Shown in pieces: positions 1 to 5,092 of a stretch of 7,346 nt of DNA (position 1 is the stretch's first letter; every line of letters starts with the position of its first letter). The notes under the pieces were generated by a model. That model was not told the origin of the DNA and searched no databases. It was given only the letters and a program-made list of their open reading frames with translations. The translations under genes were made by a program, and so were the position numbers. The stretch is from Prevotellaceae bacterium (GTDB lineage: Bacteria > Bacteroidota > Bacteroidia > Bacteroidales > UBA932), in NCBI GenBank assembly GCA_031285695.1, contig JAITVR010000213.1, positions 1 through 7,346 on the forward strand, in the 5' to 3' direction.

Positions 1-330
1 AAGCCCTCATACAAGCTGTTCGAAAAGTTGAAGCAGCTATTTGACAAGCAAAATCGCGAAGAAAATTTGCGCCTACAGCTCATTCCCTACTTCATTTCCA
101 GCCACCCCGCCTGCACCGATGAGGACATGCGCGCGCTTGCGCAAATAACCAAGCAGCAAGGCTTTCGGCTTGAGCAGGTGCAGGATTTTACGCCCACTCC
201 AATGACTTTGAGCTCCGTAATGTACTACACCGGAAAGAACCCCTACACCAAAGAAAAAATATTTGTAGCGCGCACAAAGGAACAAAAGCAAAAGCAAAAC
301 AGCTACTTTTTTTGGTACAAAAAGCAATAA
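1..330 (+). CDS. ygiQ: YgiQ-family radical SAM protein, C-terminal fragment
   Basis: The reading frame is open from the first base and ends in TAA at 328-330. The true start lies upstream of the window, so this is a partial gene with 109 codons visible. The segments LIPYFISSHPACTDEDM and FRLEQVQDFTPTPMT, then MYYTGKNPY, are hallmarks of the C-terminal part (DUF3362 region) of YgiQ/UPF0313 proteins. These are large radical SAM enzymes of roughly 600-740 residues whose reaction is not known. The radical SAM CxxxCxxC cluster lies upstream and is not visible, so catalytic competence cannot be judged here. The tail is Lys/Gln rich and ends in YKKQ, which is unremarkable. The next gene is on the opposite strand and converges on it, so nothing in the window is co-transcribed with it. 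A hairpin terminator begins on the stop codon. Family assignment is confident; biochemical function is not. Confidence 0.88.
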   Translation, partial: KPSYKLFEKLKQLFDKQNREENLRLQLIPYFISSHPACTDEDMRALAQITKQQGFRLEQVQDFTPTPMTLSSVMYYTGKNPYTKEKIFVARTKEQKQKQNSYFFWYKKQ

Positions 331-360
331 AAAAGCTTAGCGTATATGCTAAGCTTTTTT
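329..360. terminator. Bidirectional intrinsic terminator between ygiQ and the ATPase gene
   Basis: A perfect 13-bp stem pairs 329-341 (A6 then GCTTAGC) with 348-360 (GCTAAGC then T6), leaving a 6-nt loop GTATAT. The A6/T6 ends supply a U-tract whichever strand is transcribed. It can therefore stop ygiQ transcription from the left and ATPase transcription from the right. It overlaps the ygiQ stop codon. Confidence 0.85.
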
Positions 361-368
361 ATTTTAAC

Positions 369-398
369 TATTTTCTTAGCATATACACTAAGAAAATA
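369..398. repeat. 11-bp inverted repeat related to the neighbouring terminator
   Basis: TATTTTCTTAG at 369-379 pairs perfectly with CTAAGAAAATA at 388-398 around an 8-nt loop CATATACA. No U-tract follows on either strand, so it is a poorer terminator than the hairpin at 329-360. Its centre CTTAGCATATACACTAAG matches the minus-strand centre of that terminator (CTTAGCATATACGCTAAG) at 17 of 18 bases. A third relative lies on the far side of the ATPase gene at 1721-1739. It could be an operator, a degraded second terminator or a repeat remnant; the sequence does not decide. Confidence 0.6.
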
Positions 399-427
399 AT
401 GTATTCAAATTACTTAAAAAGAAACGA

Positions 428-1633
428 TTAAATACTTTTAGAAAGAAAATCACGTACATGTATATGGTGTATTCCCTTGTAGGTATTTCCTCTAAATTCG
501 TCCATTGAAACCACCAGCTTAGGATAGTTATCTTTAATTTTTTCTAAGTTGCCAAACTCGCGCTCAATGGTCTTTTGCTCCTGCAGCAGGTAGCACACCT
601 GCACGTAAATAGTTTCCCCTTTTCGCTTGGCAACAAAATCTACTTCGTATGCGCCCACCTGCCCAACTTTAACATCGTAATCGTTGTATATCAAATGGTT
701 ATACACGGCATTTTCCAGCAATTTTCCAATATCGGCTTGCTTGTACTCAAACACGGTATTGCGCAATCCCAAATTTTCGAAGTAAAATTTTTCACCAATT
801 TCAAATATTTTTTTACCCACAATATCCATGCGCTGCGTTTTGTGAATAAGGTAGGCGTTGGCAAGGTGGCCAAGGTAGGCAATTACCTGCGATGGCGCAA
901 TTTTCAGCTGCTGCGTTTTTAGGTAGTCGCTGATTTTTTTTGCCGAAAACAAATGACCTACATTATCTGCCAAAAAAACAACCAAATTTTCTAAAAAAGC
1001 GTTGTTGCGTATTTCGTTGCGCAGAATTACATCGCGGTACATTACAGTGGCGTAAATACCTTTTAAATAATCAAATACGACCTCATCACTTAGCGTAAGG
1101 TGCTTGAGGTAGGGCAGCCCTCCGTACTTCAAGTACAGCGCAAGCGATTCGTTGCTATTTTTCAGCTTATGAAACCGCAAAAACTCAACGTACGATAAAC
1201 TGTAAATAGGAATTTCGATGTAGCGCCCGCTGAGGTAGGTGGACAGCTCACCCGACAGCATATTGGCGTTGCTGCCCGTGCAGTACAGGTCGTACTGCGG
1301 GTTGAGCAGCAGGCTTCGCATTGCTTTTTCAAACTGTGCAATTTCCTGTATTTCATCAATAAACACGTAATTTTTTACGCGCTTTTTGGTGTTTTTTACA
1401 ACGTAATTGTGCAGGTCGGCAGCAGTTTTAATTTCATCAAATTGCAGGTCTTCCTTGTTGATGTAGAGAATGTGCGCCTTGGGATTTTTGCTTAAAATTT
1501 GCTGTATGGTTTGCTTCAAAATATAGCTTTTTCCTACGCGCCGCTGCCCTGTAAGCACTTTGATAATTTGCTTTCCAACAAAAGGATTTATTTTATCCTG
1601 ATATTTTTGTCTAGTAATTATTCTGTCTTTCAT
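428..1633 (-). CDS. AAA_14/DUF4143 P-loop ATPase, function unknown
   Basis: This 401-residue protein has the standard architecture of the COG1373-type ATPases. Walker A is GQRRVGKS (residues 29-36) and Walker B is YVFIDEIQ (89-96, catalytic-type Asp93/Glu94). The sensor-like segment TGSNANML (119-126) is followed by an arginine in LSGRY (Arg137). A winged-helix-like segment lies around residues 210-265. The C-terminal DUF4143 domain has a PD-(D/E)XK-like fold signature: Glu307, then EVDF at 330-333 and YVQVCY at 343-348. Where active nucleases carry E-x-K, this protein has Q-V-C, so the nuclease-like core is probably not catalytic. Length is usual for the family and the gene looks intact. Start ATG at 1633 is preceded by a promoter region with an inverted repeat. 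The gene stands alone between two convergent/divergent housekeeping genes and is visibly more AT rich than recQ or cca, which would fit acquisition. The molecular role of these ATPases is not established. Confidence 0.93.
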   Translation of the reverse strand: MKDRIITRQKYQDKINPFVGKQIIKVLTGQRRVGKSYILKQTIQQILSKNPKAHILYINKEDLQFDEIKTAADLHNYVVKNTKKRVKNYVFIDEIQEIAQFEKAMRSLLLNPQYDLYCTGSNANMLSGELSTYLSGRYIEIPIYSLSYVEFLRFHKLKNSNESLALYLKYGGLPYLKHLTLSDEVVFDYLKGIYATVMYRDVILRNEIRNNAFLENLVVFLADNVGHLFSAKKISDYLKTQQLKIAPSQVIAYLGHLANAYLIHKTQRMDIVGKKIFEIGEKFYFENLGLRNTVFEYKQADIGKLLENAVYNHLIYNDYDVKVGQVGAYEVDFVAKRKGETIYVQVCYLLQEQKTIEREFGNLEKIKDNYPKLVVSMDEFRGNTYKGIHHIHVRDFLSKSI

Positions 1634-1637
1634 TGCT

Positions 1638-1707
1638 AAAAAGTTTAGTTTATAAACAAAATATTTTTACAAATATACAAAAGTTTTGTATATAAACTAA
1701 ACTTTTT
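1638..1707 (-). promoter_or_regulatory. ATPase promoter bracketed by a 24-bp inverted repeat (candidate operator)
   Basis: Arms 1638-1661 and 1684-1707 are inverted repeats matching at 23 of 24 positions. The outer 17 bases (AAAAAGTTTAGTTTATA and its complement) are perfect. The 22-bp spacer carries CAAATATA at 1670-1677, which on the minus strand reads TATATTTG, a full match to the Bacteroidota -7 consensus TAnnTTTG. No convincing -33 TTG is visible. If transcription starts a few bases downstream of this -7, one arm lies upstream of the start and one inside the roughly 30-nt leader. The pair could then act only as DNA, as a double operator, and not as an RNA hairpin. The inner arm ends 4 bp before the ATG. 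Autoregulation by the ATPase's own winged helix is inference. Confidence 0.6.
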
Positions 1708-1720
1708 AATAATATATTTA

Positions 1721-1739
1721 TTCTTAGCATATATAATAA
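1721..1739 (+). repeat. Third TTCTTAGCATATA element, upstream of hisS
   Basis: TTCTTAGCATATA at 1721-1733 is an exact 13-bp direct repeat of 373-385. The longer stretch 1722-1739 matches the 18-nt element at 374-391 at 16 of 18 bases. The two copies thus lie on either side of the ATPase gene. The copy overlaps a small palindrome and lies at the upstream edge of the predicted hisS promoter. Confidence 0.55.
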
Positions 1740-1772
1740 ACTTTATTATTTCCGCTAAAAATCTTATCTTTA
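1733..1772 (+). promoter_or_regulatory. Predicted hisS promoter with a 17-bp palindrome
   Basis: TATCTTTA at 1765-1772 matches the -7 consensus TAnnTTTG except at the last base and lies 23 bp before the hisS ATG. Around the expected -33 position sits ATAATAAA-C-TTTATTAT (1733-1749), a perfect 8-bp inverted repeat with a 1-base centre. No canonical -33 TTG is visible. Because the region is AT rich, the palindrome may be coincidental. Confidence 0.45.
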
Positions 1773-1795
1773 CAATTCAAATGTAAATTAATTTT

Positions 1796-3172
1796 ATGGC
1801 TCAGAAACCTTCTATTCCTTCCGGCACGCGCGATTTTTCGCCTATTGAAACCGCCAAGCGCAGCTACATTTTCGACACAATAAAAAGCGTTTTTAAAACC
1901 TTCGGATTTCAGCAAATAGAAACGCCGGCAATGGAAAATCTTTCGACTTTGCTCGGAAAATATGGAGATGAAGGTGATAAATTACTGTTCAAAATTCTTA
2001 ACTCCGGCGATGCTTTTTCAAAGTTGACCACTGATGATTTAGGCAACTCAAACGCAGCGGCCACAAAGGTTTGCGAAAAAGGTTTGCGCTACGATTTGAC
2101 GGTGCCTTTTGCGCGCTACGTGGTGATGCACCAGAGCGAAATTTCGTTTCCGTTTCGCCGTTTTCAAATTCAACCCGTGTGGCGCGCTGACCGTCCGCAG
2201 AAGGGGCGCTACCGCGAATTTTACCAGTGTGATGTTGATGTGGTGGGCTCAACTTCGCTGCTGAATGAGGTGGAGCTGATTCAAATTGTGGACGAGGTTT
2301 ACCGCAGGCTGAACATTAGCGTTACGCTGAAAATCAATAACCGCAAGGTGTTGAGCGGACTTGCCGAGCTGATGAACGCCGCGGATAAACTTACCGATAT
2401 TACCGTGGCGATAGATAAAATTGACAAAATAGGTTTAGAAAAAGTGAAGGAGGAGCTGCGTGAGCGCGGCATTGCCGACAGCGCAATTGCAGTGCTGGAG
2501 CCAATTCTAACGCTATCGGGTAGCAATGCGGATAAGCTGAGTAAGATGCGCGAGGTGCTTAAAGATTCCGAAGTTGGCTTGCTGGGCGTACAAGAGTTGA
2601 GTACAATTTTTGAGTATTTGCAAAATCTGAATTTGGGCTGCAAGGTTGAGCTGGACTTGAGCTTAGCGCGCGGCTTGAGCTACTACACAGGTGCAATTTT
2701 TGAGGTGAAGGCAAACGATGTGGAGATTGGCAGCATTACCGGCGGTGGCCGCTACGATAATTTGACGGGAATTTTTGGTCTGCCAAACGTGTCGGGTGTA
2801 GGCATTTCCTTTGGCGCCGACCGCATTTACGATGTGATGTCGCAGCTGAATTTATTTCCCGAAAGCACGCTGGTGGGTACGCAGGTAATGTTTGTAAATC
2901 TTGGAAAACAGGAAGAATTGGCAAGCATAAAATTGGCCTTGCAGCTGCGCCAAAAGGGCGTGGCGGTAGAAGTTTTTCCCGAAAACAAAAAGCTGCCCAA
3001 GCAATTTGATTACGCCAACAAGCGCGATACTCCCTACGTGGCAATTATTGGCGAAAGTGAGTTGCAGCAGGGAACGGTGGCGCTAAAGAATATGAAAACG
3101 GGGGAGCAAAATAGTTTACAAGTTGATGAGTTAACAAGTTTACTTCTAAAAAAGTTAACTGTAAACTTGTAA
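1796..3172 (+). CDS. hisS: Histidine--tRNA ligase (HisRS)
   Basis: The enzyme charges tRNA-His with histidine using ATP, in the cytoplasm. The 458-residue product carries the class II signatures in order: N-terminal PSGTRDFSP (8-16), [13 protein letters not shown] (97-109), motif 2 around [14 protein letters not shown] and [11 protein letters not shown] (121-151), the histidine-specific loop [10 protein letters not shown] (290-299, with the catalytic-type Arg292), [10 protein letters not shown] (316-325) and motif 3 [14 protein letters not shown] (334-347). A C-terminal anticodon-binding domain spans about 362-458. Length is normal and no key residue is missing. ATG 1796 is chosen because the protein then begins directly before the conserved PSGTRDF segment; no Shine-Dalgarno sequence is seen, as is usual in Bacteroidota. 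The gene is divergent from the ATPase gene and converges on cca. Its last 20 codons overlap a cluster of GTAAAC/GTTTAC repeats. Confidence 0.97.
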   Translation: MAQKPSIPSGTRDFSPIETAKRSYIFDTIKSVFKTFGFQQIETPAMENLSTLLGKYGDEGDKLLFKILNSGDAFSKLTTDDLGNSNAAATKVCEKGLRYDLTVPFARYVVMHQSEISFPFRRFQIQPVWRADRPQKGRYREFYQCDVDVVGSTSLLNEVELIQIVDEVYRRLNISVTLKINNRKVLSGLAELMNAADKLTDITVAIDKIDKIGLEKVKEELRERGIADSAIAVLEPILTLSGSNADKLSKMREVLKDSEVGLLGVQELSTIFEYLQNLNLGCKVELDLSLARGLSYYTGAIFEVKANDVEIGSITGGGRYDNLTGIFGLPNVSGVGISFGADRIYDVMSQLNLFPESTLVGTQVMFVNLGKQEELASIKLALQLRQKGVAVEVFPENKKLPKQFDYANKRDTPYVAIIGESELQQGTVALKNMKTGEQNSLQVDELTSLLLKKLTVNL

Positions 3173-3181
3173 ACCGTAAAC
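3113..3181. repeat. GTAAAC/GTTTAC repeat cluster at the hisS-cca convergent junction
   Basis: GTTTAC occurs at 3114-3119 and 3138-3143. Its complement GTAAAC occurs at 3161-3166, 3169-3174 and 3176-3181. These give two overlapping inverted repeats, 3114-3124 with 3164-3174 (11 bp) and 3134-3143 with 3161-3170 (10 bp). The cluster covers the hisS 3' end and touches the cca stop codon. It may serve as a bidirectional transcription end, but neither strand shows a clean stem followed by a U-tract, so a terminator role is only possible. Confidence 0.5.
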
Positions 3182-4578
3182 TACAAACCTAATTCCTTCG
3201 CTATTTTTTGCATATACGCATACGCCTCATCGTAGTCGTTGCGGATTTCGCCGTTGAGAATGGCTTCCTTAATGCTTTCCTTTATTTGCCCCACAGCGTT
3301 GCAGGGCGGCAGGTTGTAGGTGCGCATAATCAGCTCGCCGTTGATGGGCGGCTGAAAGTTGCGAATGTGGTCTTTTTCCTCAATCTCCTTCAGCTTGTCG
3401 CGCACAATGGTAAAGTTTTGCAGGTGCCGCTTTACCGTGCTTTCATTTTTTGAGGTAATATCGGCTTCGCACAGCAGCATTAAATCGTCCACATCGTTGC
3501 CGGCATCGAAGAGGAGGCGGCGCACGGCGGAGTCGGTAACTTCTTCCTGCGAAAGCACGATGGGGCGCAGGTGCAGCCCTACCAACTTTTCGACGTACTT
3601 CATTTTTTCGTTGAGCGGAAGCTTGAGCTGCGCAAAGATTTTTGGTACCATTTTTGCGCCCAAAAATTCGTGCCCGTGAAAGGTAAATCCGTGTCCTTCC
3701 TCGTATCGTTTGGTTTTTGGCTTGGCCACATCGTGCAGCAGCGCAGCCCAGCGCAGCCAAAGGTTGTCGCTCTTTTCGGCAACGTTGTCGAGCACCTGCA
3801 GGGTGTGCAAAAAGTTGTCCTTGTGCTGATGTTTTCCGCGACTTTCTACGCCTTTTAGCTTATAAATAAAAGGCAAAATGAGCTCCAGCAACTCCAACTC
3901 ATCGAGCAGGAAAAAACCTACGGAGGGCTTGGGCGTGGCCATTATTTTGTTGAGCTCATCGGTAATGCGCTCAACCGAAACCACGCCGCCAACGATGCGC
4001 TGCTTGTTGCGCCGTATGGCTTCCTTCGATTCGGGTACAATTTTAAATCCTAACTGCGTGGCGAAGCGCACGGCGCGCATCATGCGCAGCGGGTCGTCGC
4101 TGTAGGTTACATCGGGGTTGAGCGGGGTGCGAATGAGCTTATCGTGCAAATCCTGCGTGCCGCCAAAGGGGTCAACTAAGGTACCAAAGTCTTCTTTTAC
4201 AAGGCTAAATGCCATGGCGTTGATGGTAAAATCGCGCCGCTCCTGGTCTTCCTGCAGGGTACCATCTTCCACCAGCGGCTTGCGCGAGTTGGCTCGGTAC
4301 GACTCCTTGCGCGCGCCCACAAATTCGAGCTCCATATCCTTGTGGCGCAGCATGGCAGTGCCAAAGTTTTTGTACACGCTCACGTTGGTGCGCAGCAGCT
4401 GCCCTAGCTCTTCGGCAAGGGCAATGCCGCTGCCTTCTACCACAATATCAATATCGGTTGAGGGGCGTTGCAGAAAAAAATCGCGCACGTAACCGCCTAT
4501 CACAAAGGCGCGCACGCCCTGCCGCTGCGCAACATCGGCAAGGGTTTTGAAGATGGGGTTGTGTAAAGGATTTTGCAT
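3181..4578 (-). CDS. cca: CCA tRNA nucleotidyltransferase / poly(A) polymerase family protein with HD domain
   Basis: Members of this family add or repair the 3' CCA end of tRNAs from CTP and ATP. The 465-residue product starts with a class II nucleotidyltransferase head: GGYVRDFFL (28-36), the metal-binding pair in DIDIV (Asp42, Asp44), ELEFVGARKESY (83-94), RRDFTINAMA (114-123) and DDPLRMMRAVRFA (161-173). The RNA-binding helical region follows, with RITDEL at 204-209. An HD phosphohydrolase domain carries His258, the HD pair His282/Asp283 in LLHDVAKPK, and HGHEFLG (301-307). The HD domain suggests additional phosphatase/phosphodiesterase activity, as seen in some family members. Poly(A) polymerase or A-adding activity cannot be excluded from motifs alone. 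Length is typical. ATG 4578 is supported by a perfect -7 element immediately upstream. It ends 8 bp from the convergent hisS gene and is separated from recQ by a terminator and repeats, so it is probably transcribed alone. Confidence 0.92.
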   Translation of the reverse strand: MQNPLHNPIFKTLADVAQRQGVRAFVIGGYVRDFFLQRPSTDIDIVVEGSGIALAEELGQLLRTNVSVYKNFGTAMLRHKDMELEFVGARKESYRANSRKPLVEDGTLQEDQERRDFTINAMAFSLVKEDFGTLVDPFGGTQDLHDKLIRTPLNPDVTYSDDPLRMMRAVRFATQLGFKIVPESKEAIRRNKQRIVGGVVSVERITDELNKIMATPKPSVGFFLLDELELLELILPFIYKLKGVESRGKHQHKDNFLHTLQVLDNVAEKSDNLWLRWAALLHDVAKPKTKRYEEGHGFTFHGHEFLGAKMVPKIFAQLKLPLNEKMKYVEKLVGLHLRPIVLSQEEVTDSAVRRLLFDAGNDVDDLMLLCEADITSKNESTVKRHLQNFTIVRDKLKEIEEKDHIRNFQPPINGELIMRTYNLPPCNAVGQIKESIKEAILNGEIRNDYDEAYAYMQKIAKELGL

Positions 4579-4586
4579 TGCGGGGG

Positions 4587-4594
4587 CAAAGATA
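4587..4594 (-). promoter_or_regulatory. cca -7 promoter element, nearly leaderless
   Basis: On the minus strand this reads TATCTTTG, a perfect TAnnTTTG match, and it ends only 8 bp before the cca ATG. The mRNA leader would then be a few bases or absent. No clear -33 TTG is seen; TTAGC lies at about the right distance (4605-4609). Confidence 0.6.
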
Positions 4595-4632
4595 CAAAAA
4601 AGGAGCTAACAGTCATTGCGAACTTGACCCGC

Positions 4633-4781
4633 AACCGTAGCGAAGCAGAGTTCAGCAAAGCCAACCTCCCAACTTTTCTACCTATCTTCGTTACTTTGTC
4701 TTGACACAAAGTAACCAAAAGTCAAGACAAAATAAAGTTCGAACCGCAATTGGCTTCGCCGAGCTCCACTGCGCTACGGTT
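4633..4781. repeat. Foldback (inverted-repeat) intergenic element
   Basis: Arm 4633-4664 (beginning AACCGTAGCG) and the complement of arm 4750-4781 agree at 26 of 32 positions; the first 10 are perfect. The 85-bp interior contains two overlapping hairpins. The immediate left flank AGTCATTGCGAAC (4611-4623) resembles the TCATTGCGA...GCGAAGC repeats scattered in many Bacteroidota intergenic regions. A further inverted repeat joins AACCGCAAT (4742-4750) to ATTGCGGTT (4834-4842), so the repeat-derived region may reach 4842. I see no credible protein in it. It looks like a decayed REP/MITE-like element; the class name is inference. Confidence 0.6.
4690..4731. repeat. Two mutually exclusive hairpins inside the foldback element
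   Basis: Hairpin A pairs GTTACTTTGT (4690-4699) with ACAAAGTAAC (4706-4715), 10 bp with a 6-nt loop. Hairpin B pairs TTTGTCTTGAC (4695-4705) with GTCAAGACAAA (4721-4731), 11 bp with a 15-nt loop. Both need bases 4695-4699 and hairpin B also uses the loop of A, so they cannot coexist. Similar sequences occur as intergenic repeats in Bacteroidota (recollection, not checked). No gene leader is seen that they would control. Confidence 0.55.
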
Positions 4782-4846
4782 TTGTCCGCCCACCCACGCT
4801 TACGCACAAGCCCAAGAGTGGGTTATGTAGCTGATTGCGGTTTAAG

Positions 4847-4874
4847 AAAAAAGGCGGAATTACAAATTCCGCCT
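4847..4874 (-). terminator. recQ: Intrinsic terminator of recQ
   Basis: A perfect 9-bp GC-containing stem, AGGCGGAAT (4852-4860) with ATTCCGCCT (4866-4874), has a 5-nt loop TACAA. Read on the minus strand it is followed by six T residues (complement of 4847-4852). It lies about 210 bp beyond the recQ stop codon, with the tandem-repeat array in between, so the recQ mRNA should carry the array as its 3' untranslated region. Confidence 0.85.
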
Positions 4875-4882
4875 AACGAAAG

Positions 4883-5092
4883 CTTACAGCAAATGGTGCT
4901 GGACTTACAGCAAACAATGCTGGACTTGTAGCAAACTACGCTGGACATGCGGCATGTTGTGCTGGACATGCAGCAAACTATGCCGGGCTTACAGCAAACG
5001 GTGCTGGACGTACAGCAAGCCGCGCTGGAGATGCAGCAAACAATGCTGGACATGCGGCAAACAATGCTGGACTTGCAGCAAACATTACCGCC
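4883..5092. repeat. 21-bp tandem-repeat array (9 units plus a diverged tenth)
   Basis: Nine head-to-tail 21-bp units start at 4883, 4904, 4925, 4946, 4967, 4988, 5009, 5030 and 5051. A diverged tenth runs 5072-5092 and contains the recQ stop codon. The shared core is CAGCA, five variable bases, TGCTG, followed by GA and a linker, so each unit is a 5-bp stem with a 5-nt loop. G7, C8, A9 and C17, G19 of the unit are invariant in all ten. Position 2 and loop positions 13-14 vary most. Since 21 is a multiple of three, all frames stay in phase. The plus frame reads [LMV]QQ[TAMV][MVTA]L[DE] heptads with one TAG at 4929-4931. There are no unique spacers, so it is not a CRISPR array. Confidence 0.92.

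Noticed and set aside
575..922. 115-residue plus-strand open frame inside the ATPase gene
   Set aside because: It is antisense to a well-supported gene and its translation shows no domain.
3855..3870. TTAGCTTATAAATAAA, a 12 of 16 match to the ATPase flanking motif
   Set aside because: It lies in coding sequence of cca where amino-acid constraint explains it. It shows that the weaker motif matches can occur by chance, so only the stronger copies were weighted.
4500..4718. 72-residue minus-strand frame covering the cca start and the foldback element
   Set aside because: It overlaps conserved N-terminal cca codons in another frame, and the rest translates repeat DNA.
4883..5092. CRISPR array
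   Set aside because: The units are contiguous 21-mers without unique spacers, and no cas genes are present.
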